Program-made: the position numbers and the translations under genes
Notes under the pieces: generated by a model
Database searches by the model: none
What the model was told of the DNA's origin: nothing
The model's input: only the letters and a program-made list of their open reading frames with translations
Shown here: piece after piece, positions 1-8,569 of the stretch
How the letters are laid out: the number at the start of each line of letters is the position of its first letter
How positions within the stretch are numbered: position 1 is the stretch's first letter
Source of the DNA: Anaerophaga thermohalophila DSM 12881
GTDB lineage: Bacteria; Bacteroidota; Bacteroidia; Bacteroidales; Marinilabiliaceae
Assembly: GCF_000191885.1 (NCBI RefSeq)
Contig: NZ_AEWI01000020.1
Span: 33,770 to 97,769, forward strand
Length of the DNA stretch: 64,000 nt
Direction of reading: 5' to 3'

Positions 1-7
1 ACTCTTA

Positions 8-55
8 CATGCGAGTTCCATCAGACCAATAACTTAGACTAAATTTATACTGATG
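8..55 (+). repeat. R1 dispersed repeat, 3' half
   Basis: This is the 3' module of the R1 family. It contains CATGCGAGTTCCATCAG, then an AT-rich stretch, then ATACTGATG. CATCAG and CTGATG can pair. The final ATG (53-55) is the start codon of the S9 peptidase gene, so the repeat supplies the start site. Confidence 0.8.
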
Positions 56-2215
56 AAAAAACAATTTGCCCTCATAGCAGCCGGCCTGGCAATAATATCA
101 GGCTGTGCAGACAAAAACAAAACAGATATGCGTCCTGCTTTCAATGCCGAAAAAGTTAAAGTAGAAAATGGTGTACTTACCCCGGAAATATTGTGGTCAT
201 TTGGCAGAATTGGTAATATTAAAGTATCACCCGATCACAAAAAAATTCTCTACACCGTAACCTGGCCTGATATCGAAAAAAACTCCTTCAATACCGATCT
301 TTTCATGTCGAATATAGATGGGACGGACAAAAAGCGAATTGTTCCGTCCTTCAAAAAATCATGGACACTCAGCCTTTCGTTTGGTATAAAAAAGAAAGCA
401 ACGGACGACGGGGAAAATGAAAACTTCAGCATCTCAGATGTCAACTGGCGCCCCGATGGAAAGAAAATTACTTTTATCAGCAACAAACCAGGAAGCAAAC
501 AATTGTTTGAAATGCTGCCCGACGGGAAAGAAGTCGTTCAGATAACAGACATCCCAGACGGTATTAAAGGATACAAATATGCCCCAAATATGGAACATCT
601 GCTTATCGTCAGGGATATAAAACTGGATGAAACACCTGCCGAAAAGTACTCAGACTTACCAAAAATAAATGCTCGCATAGAGGACGATCTGATGTACAGG
701 CATTGGGATCACTGGCACGATTACAAATACAGTCACATTTATGTTACCTCTTATAAACCCGACAAATTGATTACGGATGCAACCGACATAATGGAAGGTG
801 AACGTTACGACACCCCGCTTCAACCATTTGGAGGAATGGAACAAATAACCTGGACACCCGACAGCCGGGGAATAGCCTATACCTGCAAAAAAATGACCGG
901 AAAGAATTATGCGCTTTCTACCAACTCCGACATATATCTTTACAACATAGATACAAAAATCACAAAGAACCTCACGGAAGGAATGCCAGGGTACGACAAA
1001 AACCCTGTATTCTCACCCGACGGACTGCGAATGGCATGGGAAAGTATGCCACGTGACGGGTATGAAGCCGACAAAAACCGGCTGATGATAAAAGACCTGG
1101 AAACAGGGAAAGTCATTGATTACACGGCAAATCTGGATCAGGACATACACAACCCCGTCTGGAACCTGATGGGAGATGCGCTCTTCTTTATCAGTAATCA
1201 CCATGCCACAGAAGACATCTACCGCATTAATCTGCCGGGTGGTGACATTCACAAAATCACCGAAGGTGTGCATAATTACACATCAGTCATTCCGGCCGGT
1301 GGTCAACTTATCGCTACCAGGATGAGCATGAACATGCCTGCAGAAATTTTTGCTGTCAATCCCATAGATGGCACAGCTGCAAATATTTCAAAAGTCAACC
1401 TGCCAATTCTCAATAAACTCACTATGGGTGAAGTGGAAAAACGCTGGATTACAACCACCGACAATAAAAAAATGCTCACATGGGTCATCTATCCACCCAA
1501 TTTTGATCCCCGTAAAAAATATCCGGCACTGTTGTATTGCCAGGGAGGGCCACAAAATAGTGTCAGCCAGTTTTGGAGTTATCGGTGGAACTTTCAGATG
1601 ATGGCGGCCAACGATTACATAGTAGTTGCCCCAAACCGCCGCGGCCTGCCAGGCTTTGGCCGTGAATGGACAGAGCAGATCAGCGGAGATTACGGCGGAC
1701 AAAACATGCAGGATTACCTCACTGCCATTGACACACTTGCCAAAGAGCCTTTTGTTGATGAAGAAAACCTTGGGGCTGTTGGTGCAAGTTACGGCGGCTT
1801 CTCTGTTTATTGGCTCGCAGGAAATCATGACAATCGCTTCAGCGCCTTTATATCTCATTGTGGTGTATTTAACCAGGATATGATGTATACAACCACGGAA
1901 GAAATGTTTTTCGTTAACTGGGATTTAGGCGGCCCTTACTGGGAAAAACCCGATAAAAGATATGATTTCTCTCCACACCTTTTTGTTGATAAATGGGACA
2001 CCCCCATATTGGTCATTCACGGTGGAAAAGATTTCAGAATCCCTTACACACAAGGGATGGCTGCCTTCAATGCGGCACAATTGCGAGGCATACCCTCCAA
2101 ATTCCTGTTTTTCCCCGAAGAAAACCATTGGGTGCTTTCCCCCCAAAACGGAATTCTTTGGCAACGCGAATTCTTTGCATGGCTTAACAAATGGCTGAAG
2201 GAAGGAGAAAACTGA
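53..2215 (+). CDS. S9 family prolyl oligopeptidase-type serine peptidase, lipoprotein
   Basis: Peptidase of the S9 (prolyl oligopeptidase/DPP-IV/acylaminoacyl peptidase) family, expected to cleave peptides near proline or to remove N-terminal dipeptides in the periplasm. The N-terminus is a lipoprotein signal with Cys18 in ISGC. Residues about 50-430 carry WD40-like/beta-propeller blades (SPDHKK, WRPDGKK, WTPDSRG, FSPDGLR). The C-terminal alpha/beta hydrolase domain has the triad Ser579 (GASYGG), Asp660 (GGKD) and His692 (ENHW). The length of 720 aa is normal. The start codon lies inside the end of an R1 repeat, so transcription or translation signals must lie in or before that repeat. The substrate cannot be told from sequence. 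Confidence 0.92.
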   Translation: MKKQFALIAAGLAIISGCADKNKTDMRPAFNAEKVKVENGVLTPEILWSFGRIGNIKVSPDHKKILYTVTWPDIEKNSFNTDLFMSNIDGTDKKRIVPSFKKSWTLSLSFGIKKKATDDGENENFSISDVNWRPDGKKITFISNKPGSKQLFEMLPDGKEVVQITDIPDGIKGYKYAPNMEHLLIVRDIKLDETPAEKYSDLPKINARIEDDLMYRHWDHWHDYKYSHIYVTSYKPDKLITDATDIMEGERYDTPLQPFGGMEQITWTPDSRGIAYTCKKMTGKNYALSTNSDIYLYNIDTKITKNLTEGMPGYDKNPVFSPDGLRMAWESMPRDGYEADKNRLMIKDLETGKVIDYTANLDQDIHNPVWNLMGDALFFISNHHATEDIYRINLPGGDIHKITEGVHNYTSVIPAGGQLIATRMSMNMPAEIFAVNPIDGTAANISKVNLPILNKLTMGEVEKRWITTTDNKKMLTWVIYPPNFDPRKKYPALLYCQGGPQNSVSQFWSYRWNFQMMAANDYIVVAPNRRGLPGFGREWTEQISGDYGGQNMQDYLTAIDTLAKEPFVDEENLGAVGASYGGFSVYWLAGNHDNRFSAFISHCGVFNQDMMYTTTEEMFFVNWDLGGPYWEKPDKRYDFSPHLFVDKWDTPILVIHGGKDFRIPYTQGMAAFNAAQLRGIPSKFLFFPEENHWVLSPQNGILWQREFFAWLNKWLKEGEN

Positions 2216-2233
2216 GTGAAATGATGAACCGGC

Positions 2234-2258
2234 GAAACCTTGTCATGCCCGTTTCATT
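2234..2258 (-). repeat. R1 repeat fragment, 5' end
   Basis: The minus strand reads ATGAAACGGGCATGACAAGG, the opening segment of R1. It lies between the convergent S9 peptidase and small membrane protein genes. The rest of the element is missing. Confidence 0.6.
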
Positions 2259-2275
2259 TGCAAACGGCAAAATAA

Positions 2276-2662
2276 CTAAGGCTTTGTTGTTAGTTCTCGT
2301 TCTGCCCGCATGCGACGCCGACCTACAACAACCATAAAAACAATGGAAACAGCTTTCAGAAGAAATCCACTCATTATAAGCCAGTGACCCAGGTCGATTC
2401 CGGGCATAGCACGCTTCAGATATCCTCCGCCTCCTACCATCGCTATTCCGCCAAATAACATAGCAAGGTAACGTCCGGCAGCCAGTGTGCCATTCAACAA
2501 CCCGATAACCAGATAAGCCACTTTTAAACCAATTCCGGGAATAAGAATATAATGATACCACTCAAAGCCTGTCAACAGAAGTCCTATCCCCAGAAGTACC
2601 AAAGCCAGACCTGTAAATAAAAGATATTTGTAATTCAACACGAGACCATTAAATTTTAACAA
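2276..2662 (-). CDS. Small integral membrane protein, unknown function
   Basis: A 128-aa hydrophobic protein with about four membrane segments (roughly residues 12-30, 36-55, 62-80 and 90-112) and a basic tail (RRRMRAERE). It is rich in glycine (GGIAMVGGGGY). I do not recognise a family. It is transcribed towards the S9 peptidase gene and no partner gene lies beside it. An alternative reading frame of similar length overlaps it on the same strand, but this frame has the clear membrane-protein composition and is preferred. Confidence 0.65.
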   Translation of the reverse strand: MLKFNGLVLNYKYLLFTGLALVLLGIGLLLTGFEWYHYILIPGIGLKVAYLVIGLLNGTLAAGRYLAMLFGGIAMVGGGGYLKRAMPGIDLGHWLIMSGFLLKAVSIVFMVVVGRRRMRAERELTTKP

Positions 2663-2828
2663 CCAAAAATTCTGTTTCGTCAGTTTTTATTCAACAGAAA
2701 ATTAAGATTATTGTTCTAATTGTAAATATTTGAAGCATCGTGGCCTGATTAATTCATGAGTTTTAGTAATGAGATGTTCAAATATCAAGAAATAAAAGCC
2801 ACGTCGGATAAAACCAGGAAAAAGAATA

Positions 2829-2853
2829 ATGAAACGAGCATGACAAAGATTGC
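2829..2853 (+). repeat. R1 repeat fragment, 5' end
   Basis: Starts ATGAAACGAGCATGACAAAG, then diverges. It marks the left edge of the sequence inserted into the R4 element. Confidence 0.6.
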
Positions 2854-2884
2854 CTTAATAGATTATCAGATTTTTAGATATCAG

Positions 2885-3026
2885 AAATTTAGTCAGTAGT
2901 TTTTAGTCAGTAGCCAGTAGCCAGTAGTGTGAATTATAAACACAATATACGTCTTTGCGTTTTAGCTTTTTTTACCAACCCCTGCAACACTGCAGTTTGC
3001 CCGTATAAAGAAAAAATATTTATAGT
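2885..3026 (+). repeat. R8 repeat, copy 1
   Basis: A run of TCAGTAG/CCAGTAG units is followed by about 130 bp (GTGAATTATAAACACAA, then GTCTTTGCGTTTTAGC, then TTGCCCGTATAAAG). The same block occurs at 5836-6012, and both copies run straight into an R1 element. Confidence 0.8.
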
Positions 3027-3130
3027 GATGAAACGAGCATGACAAAGATTGTCACAAAAGAACATGTATAAATAAACTCAATCATGCGAGTTCCATCAGA
3101 CCAATAACTTAGATTAATTATATGCTGATG
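3027..3130 (+). repeat. R1 dispersed repeat, complete copy
   Basis: Full 104-bp element from GATGAAACGAGCATGACAAA to ATGCTGATG. It has a perfect inner stem TGACAA/TTGTCA and the outer pair CATCAG/CTGATG. The terminal ATG opens only a short frame with no recognisable product. Confidence 0.85.
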
Positions 3131-3279
3131 AAAAACAAATATTGTCCTATTAATTATTATTTTCGAGCCGGTTTTATTGAGTACCATTGTATTTCGCCGA
3201 TAGTTGGACATTGTAATAGAAAATTTATGAATAGATCAGGCCCGCTGTAATTCATTACATAGGAAAAATATAACAGTCA

Positions 3280-3533
3280 GAGTACGGTATAAAACGCATA
3301 TTTTTGTCAAAATCAAGACGTTTTAAAATTTTGTACACGAGTTGATGAGGATTCATCAGCACAAAATTTGTCTAAATTATTGGTCTGATGAAACTCACGA
3401 TGAATCGTAAGATCGGCGTTGGCCAATTTTGTTCATCCCTTTTTGAAAATTTGGCCCTCTCAAATTCATGTTCGTTTCAAAAATTTAAAATAATAACGAG
3501 TTTGGCAACAAAGATGCTTTTTAGACCTGGCTC
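3280..3533. repeat. R2 palindromic element, interrupted copy
   Basis: The left arm starts GAGTACGGTATAAAACGC and the right arm ends GCTTTTTAGACCTGGCTC. Intact copies are about 142 bp. This copy carries about 120 bp of extra sequence after position 3352, including an R1 3' module. Confidence 0.75.
3354..3402 (-). repeat. R1 repeat 3' module inside R2
   Basis: Read on the minus strand it gives GAGTTTCATCAGACCAATAA and ends in GCTGATG. It sits within the central region of the R2 palindrome. Confidence 0.7.
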
Positions 3534-3649
3534 ATAATAGTTTGCTTATCTTTATCACAACCTGAAATTCCCTCCCAAATAAAAACCATCCACAGAGATT
3601 TTTGTGGAGAAGGTGATTATTTACAAACAACATATCACACAGAAACTAT

Positions 3650-4468
3650 ATGGAAAGCAGCACAATGCTAATAACCGGTGCTTCTTCGGGGATTGGAATG
3701 GAAACGGTTCGTTATTTTGCAAGGCGAGGATGGAAAGTAGCCGCCACAATGAGAAATACATCTAAGGCGGGAAAACTGGTTAATATCCCCGGTGTTGCTA
3801 TATACAGGCTGGATGTAACACAACCGCACAACGTTGAAGAAACGATAAACAAAGCCTGGAATGACATGAAGGGGATAGACGTTATTGTCAATAATGCCGG
3901 ATACGGCGCCATCGGTATTCTCGAAGGGGCAAATGACGAACAAATCATCAGGCAGATGGACACCAACTTTTTTGGAACATTAAGAGTCATCAGAAACGTT
4001 CTACCCTTAATGCGAAAACGCGGACGGGGCACAATCATAAACCTGTCATCCATTGCAGGCCGGATGGGGCTTCCTCTTTACTCGTTGTATCACTCAAGCA
4101 AATATGCTGTAGAAGGTTTTACCGAAAGCCTCTATTACGAAGCCCGCCCATTCAATATAAAAGTTCGCCTGATTGAACCCGGACCCATTCGTACCGAATT
4201 TAACGGCCGCTCGAAAGATGAAATTATTCCTCCCGACGATGAAAGATACATCGCCATTTCACAAAAAGTCTCCCATTTCTATAATGCAACCTTTAAATAT
4301 GCTGCAGAGCCCAAAGTTGTGGCAAGTACAATTTTCAGAGCAGCCAACTCAAAAGGAAACAGACTTCGCTATCCGGCAGGATTTCAATCACACATGCTTC
4401 TTTTTTTCTACCGGATTACGCCACTGCCTGTTTTTCGACTTATTACAAGATGGTTGATCAATATTTGA
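3650..4468 (+). CDS. Short-chain dehydrogenase/reductase (SDR) family oxidoreductase
   Basis: A classical SDR of 272 aa, expected to use NAD(P)H to reduce or oxidise a carbonyl/alcohol in the cytoplasm. It has the Rossmann motif TGASSGIG (residues 9-16), NNAG (81-84), a catalytic Ser near 133-134 (NLSS) and the YxxxK pair Tyr147/Lys151. The tail (about 240-272) is more hydrophobic and ends in RLITRWLINI, which may touch the membrane. Arg35 after beta-2 hints at NADP preference (inference). It has no operon partner, as repeats precede it and a 166-bp gap follows. The substrate is unknown. Confidence 0.9.
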   Translation: MESSTMLITGASSGIGMETVRYFARRGWKVAATMRNTSKAGKLVNIPGVAIYRLDVTQPHNVEETINKAWNDMKGIDVIVNNAGYGAIGILEGANDEQIIRQMDTNFFGTLRVIRNVLPLMRKRGRGTIINLSSIAGRMGLPLYSLYHSSKYAVEGFTESLYYEARPFNIKVRLIEPGPIRTEFNGRSKDEIIPPDDERYIAISQKVSHFYNATFKYAAEPKVVASTIFRAANSKGNRLRYPAGFQSHMLLFFYRITPLPVFRLITRWLINI

Positions 4469-4480
4469 AAAGAAAGGCAT

Positions 4481-4584
4481 GATGTTAGATGATTAGATTT
4501 AAGATGATTAGATTTAAGATAATACTTATTCCAAATAAAGAGTTTTTGATTTCTTCCCATCTCCTGATCTAAATATCTAACATC
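4481..4584 (+). repeat. Short tandem and inverted repeat
   Basis: Two tandem copies of GATGATTAGATTTAA lie within an inverted pair, GATGTTAGAT (4481-4490) and ATCTAACATC (4575-4584). It could fold at the RNA level after the SDR gene. Confidence 0.5.
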
Positions 4585-4634
4585 AAATTATTTATTTTTG
4601 AACAACTTTACCCTTTATCAGTTAAACTTTTTTC

Positions 4635-5801
4635 ATGAAAACTCGTCAATTTATTATGTTTTTTGCAATAGTTCTTACAGTTCAGATACTGGTCAATTTA
4701 TACCTGACCGTAAGGGGATATCAGGCTCTGGAAGCACATCCCAAAATCAGACCATGGTTTATTGTTTTCATGGTGGTAGCCACATTTTCGTATATGCTTG
4801 GCCGAACTCTGGGAAAAAGCATGTACAACGCGCTTACCGTTTCGCTTGACTGGTTAGGTGCTTTCTGGTTTGCGGTGATGCTTTATGCCACGATCCAGGT
4901 TTTTGCCATCGATCTGGCCCGATTGGTTAATCTTGGCATTCCTTTTATTAAAAAAATTTCGGGAACGGATTACACAAAATTCAAATTCATTACCGGGATT
5001 GTCGTAGCAGGAATTACGTTTCTTATTGTTACAGCCGGACATATTAATGCCTGGTATCCACGCATCGTCAATATCCCGCTAACCATCAATAAAAGTGGCG
5101 GAAACATGGACAGTCTGCGCATTGTGGCTGTCAGCGATATTCACCTGGGAACCATCATCGGACCGCGAAAAACGGGCAAACTGGTAAATACGATCAACAG
5201 CCTTAAGCCGGATATTATACTGATGGCGGGGGATGTACTCGATGAAGATGTAGGCCCGGTAATTCGTCAAAACCTCGGCGATTCATTGTGTAAACTGGAA
5301 GCACCCATGGGGGTCTATGCTTGCACCGGCAATCACGAATACATTGGAGGTGTCGAACCTTCTGTCCGATATCTCGAACAACATGGAATAAAGGTATTGC
5401 GTGATACAAGTATCCTTATTAAAAATTCTTTTTATTTGATTGGAAGAGAAGATCGTTATGCCAATTTCAGATCAGACAAAAAACGAAAATCAATAGATGA
5501 ATTATTGGCAGGAATTAACACTCAAAAACCTGTAATTCTTTTAGACCATCAGCCATATCAACTCGAAGAGGTGGCCAATACCGGTGTCGATCTTCAAATA
5601 TCAGGACACACTCATCATGGACAGGTATGGCCCTTCGGATACATCACAGAACGAATGTTCGAAGTAAGCAGGGGCTACAAACAAAAAGGAAACACCCATT
5701 TTTATGTAAGTACGGGATTTGGCACCTGGGGCCCGCCGGTTCGCACCGGGAACAGACCCGAAGTAATGGTTTTTACCCTGAATTTTAACCCGGCTGAATA
5801 A
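4635..5801 (+). CDS. Membrane-anchored calcineurin-like metallophosphoesterase
   Basis: Phosphoesterase of the YkuE/YaeI-like group. About four membrane helices occupy residues 5-135, followed by a catalytic domain facing one side of the membrane. The metal-site motifs are complete: SDIHLG (Asp168, His170), GDVLDE, GNHE (Asn233, His234) and GHTHHG (His325, His327). Length is 388 aa. Members of this group act on phospholipid or lipid A-type phosphates or remain uncharacterised, so the substrate is left open. It stands alone between repeats. Confidence 0.88.
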   Translation: MKTRQFIMFFAIVLTVQILVNLYLTVRGYQALEAHPKIRPWFIVFMVVATFSYMLGRTLGKSMYNALTVSLDWLGAFWFAVMLYATIQVFAIDLARLVNLGIPFIKKISGTDYTKFKFITGIVVAGITFLIVTAGHINAWYPRIVNIPLTINKSGGNMDSLRIVAVSDIHLGTIIGPRKTGKLVNTINSLKPDIILMAGDVLDEDVGPVIRQNLGDSLCKLEAPMGVYACTGNHEYIGGVEPSVRYLEQHGIKVLRDTSILIKNSFYLIGREDRYANFRSDKKRKSIDELLAGINTQKPVILLDHQPYQLEEVANTGVDLQISGHTHHGQVWPFGYITERMFEVSRGYKQKGNTHFYVSTGFGTWGPPVRTGNRPEVMVFTLNFNPAE

Positions 5802-5835
5802 AGCTCAACAGATCGTTAGATTTTTAGATATAAGT

Positions 5836-6012
5836 GATTTAGTTAGTAGTTTTTAGTCAGTAGTTTTTAGTCAGTAGTTTTTAGTTAGTAGTTTTTAGTT
5901 AGTAGCCGGTAATGTGAATTATAAACACAACATACGTCTTTGCATTTAAGCTTTTTTCCCCAACCCCGTGCAACACTACAGTTTGCCCGTATAAAGAAAG
6001 AATATTTGCAGT
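5836..6012 (+). repeat. R8 repeat, copy 2, with tandem AGTAG units
   Basis: At 5840-5906 a 14-bp unit, TAGTTTTTAGTYAG, is repeated about four times. It is followed by the same 130-bp block as at 2885-3026. The copy differs in unit number from the first, as expected for slippage. Confidence 0.8.
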
Positions 6013-6057
6013 GATGAAACGAGCATGTCAAGGTTTGTCTCAAAAGAACATGTATAA
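6013..6057 (+). repeat. R1 repeat, 5' half
   Basis: Starts GATGAAACGAGCATGTCAAG and ends near AACATGTATAA. The 3' module is absent. Confidence 0.75.
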
Positions 6058-6085
6058 TTAACCTCTAATCATCTAAGAAACCAAA

Positions 6086-6172
6086 AACAGGTAACAGATT
6101 CTTCGTCGTTACCTCCTCAGAACGACAGGTGGCCCTTTGTCATTCTGAACGAAGTGAAGAATCTAAAAAAAG
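6086..6172. repeat. R5 GATTCTTCG hairpin repeat
   Basis: AACAGATTCTTCGTCGTTAC and GAACGAAGTGAAGAATC flank CATTCTGA-type sequence. Related copies are at 14848-14873, 15068-15146, 50644-50733 and 63953-64000. The elements form long imperfect hairpins. Confidence 0.75.
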
Positions 6173-6204
6173 CAAACAGACTAAAATATGTGATTTTTAT
6201 TGAT

Positions 6205-6345
6205 GAACTCAGTCTAAAAAGCATCTTTGTTGCCCAACTCGTTGTTGTTTTAATTTTTTGCATCCTCATTAACAACAAGTTAACTCCGATACAAAAATTT
6301 AAAACGCCTGGATTTTGACAAAAATATGCTTTTTATACTGCACTC
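6205..6345. repeat. R2 palindromic element, complete copy
   Basis: About 141 bp. One end reads CAGTCTAAAAAGCATCTTTG and the other, inverted, GAGTGCAGTATAAAAAGCAT. The arms are about 70 bp each and imperfectly complementary. Confidence 0.85.
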
Positions 6346-6382
6346 AATCATTAAACAACAATTTGAGAAAGATGATTAATTC

Positions 6383-6505
6383 GTGTCTGTCCTCAAAGTG
6401 CCAGTTACTGTGTTACGCTCGTCCGAAAATTACTCATTTACGATGAGTAAACTTCGTATTTTCGGACTTCGCAAGCCTTATAAATGACACTTTCTGAACA
6501 GACGC
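6383..6505. repeat. R3 inverted-repeat element, copy a
   Basis: About 123 bp. The ends are GTGTCTGTCCTCAAAGTG and CACTTTCTGAACAGAC. An inner palindrome joins TCCGAAAATTACTCAT with ATGAGTAA and ATTTTCGGA. Copies also occur at 31645-31767 and 37161-37351. Confidence 0.8.
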
Positions 6506-6522
6506 ATGATAAGTAGGAAACT

Positions 6523-6574
6523 TTTCCTACTTTATAGACAGGTACTAATTTGTGTCTGTCTATAAAGCAGGAAA
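6523..6574. repeat. 18-bp stem hairpin related to R3 ends
   Basis: TTTCCTACTTTATAGACA (6523-6540) faces TGTCTATAAAGCAGGAAA (about 6557-6574) with one mismatch. It lies just before the ClC gene and resembles the R3 terminal repeat. Confidence 0.7.
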
Positions 6575-6702
6575 AATATGTTCTTACTTTATTGACGGGA
6601 GCTAATGGCTTTTCTTGTGGAGAAGATTTTATTAACTTAAACCCCAAATTAAGCAAACGGAAACAGGAAAACCGAATACATGGTGTTATACAAGGAACAA
6701 TC

Positions 6703-8499
6703 ATGCAGATAAAAGAAAAATTAGCACCAGATAAAATCTTAGGAACTCTTCTAAAATGGCGCATAAGACATGTCAGCAATCGCCAATTCATAATGTTTTT
6801 GAGCATCATCGTCGGCATTGCTTCCGGACTGGGGGCAGTAGCCATCAAAAACAGCGTTCATTATATCAGTGTATTGGTACAAAATGTCATTCATTCCGAA
6901 GGACCTGCCTATGTGTTCTTTATTTCTCCTTTTATCGGGATACTTTTAACGGTAATATTCATAAAATACATACTCAAACGACCTGTCCGCCACGGAATTC
7001 CAAATGTGCTCTACGCCCTTTCGAAAAGAAAGGGCCGAATCCGTCGACATAATATGTTCTCAAGCATCGTCGCAAGTGCATTGACTGTAGGTTTTGGGGG
7101 AAGTGTAGGACTTGAAGGCCCCGCTGTTGCGACCGGTGCAGCCATAGGTTCCAATGTTGGCCGCTTATTTCGACTCAATTTCAGGCAAATCACTCTGCTA
7201 GTGGGATGTGCCTCAGCAGCAGCCATGTCGGCCATTTTTAAAGCACCTATTGCAGGCATTGTTTTTGCCCTTGAAGTGATCATGCTTGATCTCACCCTCT
7301 CGGCAATTGTTCCTTTACTTATGGCTTCAGCATCGGCAGTGCTTACCTCCTATCTATTTATGGGACAACAGGTGCTTTATCCGGTAAATATTACCGAAAC
7401 CTTTGTAATGGAAGATTTATTGTTCTACATCGTTCTGGGAATCATTACCGGATTTGTAGCTGTCTATTTTACAAAAGTATACCTATACATTGAACGGATA
7501 TTTCTACGTATGAAGAAAGCATCCACCCGGCTGATTGCTGGCGGGGCAATGTTAGGTGTTTTACTTTTCTTTTTTCCGTCATTATACGGCGAGGGGTATG
7601 ACATCATCAACACAGCCCTGAGCGGGGATGCTTCTTTTATTTATGACCAGGAGTTATTCTCCAACCTTCAGTATTTCTGGCCGGTTACCGTTGTTTTAAT
7701 GTTGATGGTGATAGGACTCAAAGTTGTGGCAACATCCATCACATTTGGTAGTGGTGGTGTGGGCGGAATTTTTGCTCCAACCCTGTTTATGGGCGCCAAT
7801 ACCGGACTTCTCTTTGCCTTTGTAGCTAACCAGATAGGATTTCACGGCCTGTCGGAACAGAATTTTGCGCTGGTGGGTATGGGAGGACTCATTGCAGGTG
7901 TTTTACAGGCTCCATTGACCGGCTTATTCCTCATCGCTGACGTAACAGGAGGTTACAAACTTTTTCTCCCGCTCATGATAACCGCTACCATCTCTTTTGC
8001 CACCGCCAAATCGTTTGTCAAAAACTCGGTCTACACACACCAGCTTGCCCGCCGGAAAGAGCTTCTCACCCACGATAAGGACCAGGTGGCATTAACTTTA
8101 ATGGATGTTACGAAGCTTATAGAAACCGATTTCTCAAAAATATCGCCCGAAGCCACACTGGGAGACCTTGTCAAAGTAGTTTCAAAAGCTCACCGTAACC
8201 TGTTTCCGGTTGTCGATGATAAAGGAATGCTTCATGGCATGATAAAGATGGACGATATAAGAGATATACTATTCAAACCCGAACTTTATGATACTGTAAA
8301 GGTGAAAGACATCATGTATATGCCTGAATATTATATCAGTCCTGACGACAGCATGGAAGACCTGGTAGAAATGTTCAGGAAATCGGGACGATTCAATATC
8401 GCGGTCATCGACAAGGGCAAATATCTTGGCTTCATATCACGAGCCCAGGCATTTACAGCTTATCGGAATTTTGTAAAACGATTTTCGGGAGAGTATTAG
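6703..8499 (+). CDS. ClC-family chloride channel/transporter with C-terminal CBS pair
   Basis: Membrane chloride channel or H+/Cl- exchanger of the ClC family, 598 aa. It has about ten hydrophobic helices, then two CBS domains (about 475-525 and 533-585) that in relatives bind adenine nucleotides. The selectivity motifs are present: HGIP near the N-terminus, GLEGP with the gating Glu138, and GSGGVGGIFAP (349-359). I chose the ATG at 6703 after AAGGAAC. The frame stays open upstream to a TTG at 6550, but those 51 codons run through an inverted repeat and do not look like ClC sequence. The gene is monocistronic and a hairpin follows it. Confidence 0.92.
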   Translation: MQIKEKLAPDKILGTLLKWRIRHVSNRQFIMFLSIIVGIASGLGAVAIKNSVHYISVLVQNVIHSEGPAYVFFISPFIGILLTVIFIKYILKRPVRHGIPNVLYALSKRKGRIRRHNMFSSIVASALTVGFGGSVGLEGPAVATGAAIGSNVGRLFRLNFRQITLLVGCASAAAMSAIFKAPIAGIVFALEVIMLDLTLSAIVPLLMASASAVLTSYLFMGQQVLYPVNITETFVMEDLLFYIVLGIITGFVAVYFTKVYLYIERIFLRMKKASTRLIAGGAMLGVLLFFFPSLYGEGYDIINTALSGDASFIYDQELFSNLQYFWPVTVVLMLMVIGLKVVATSITFGSGGVGGIFAPTLFMGANTGLLFAFVANQIGFHGLSEQNFALVGMGGLIAGVLQAPLTGLFLIADVTGGYKLFLPLMITATISFATAKSFVKNSVYTHQLARRKELLTHDKDQVALTLMDVTKLIETDFSKISPEATLGDLVKVVSKAHRNLFPVVDDKGMLHGMIKMDDIRDILFKPELYDTVKVKDIMYMPEYYISPDDSMEDLVEMFRKSGRFNIAVIDKGKYLGFISRAQAFTAYRNFVKRFSGEY

Positions 8500-8520
8500 G
8501 GGCGGGAGTTCCGGGCCCCT

Positions 8521-8547
8521 AAATCCCCAAAGAGGACTTTGGGATTT
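8521..8547. terminator. Hairpin between convergent genes
   Basis: AAATCCCCAAAG (8521-8532) and CTTTGGGATTT (8537-8547) form a stem with one bulged C. It lies between the convergent ClC and GroES-like genes and could end transcription from both sides. There is no clear U tract. Confidence 0.55.
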
Positions 8548-8569
8548 GAGTTCCGGATTGGGGGTCAAT

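Larger units (their letters stand above)
2742..3242. repeat. R4 inverted-repeat element, split by a nested insertion
   Basis: The left part (2742 to about 2827) starts GGCCTGATTAATTCATGAG. The right part (about 3163-3242) ends TTTATGAATAGATCAGGCC. These termini are inverted repeats, and both parts match the uninterrupted copy at 40031-40195. The 335 bp or so between them consist of R8 and R1 repeats and look like a later insertion. Confidence 0.75.
3131..3649. other. Intergenic repeat cluster
   Basis: No gene is supported here. The stretch holds the end of R4, an interrupted R2 palindrome (3280-3533) and an R1 3' module inside it, then about 115 bp upstream of the SDR gene. Confidence 0.7.

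Noticed and set aside
2184..2561. A 125-codon minus-strand frame overlapping the small membrane protein
   Set aside because: The composition is unlike a real protein and the other frame has clear membrane helices; both cannot be right.
6086..6172. R5 repeats as CRISPR-like units
   Set aside because: The copies are far apart, hairpin-shaped and not separated by regular spacers.
6550..6702. N-terminal extension of the ClC gene from a TTG codon
   Set aside because: It runs through an inverted repeat and lacks similarity to ClC proteins; an ATG with an upstream AAGGAAC is at 6703.
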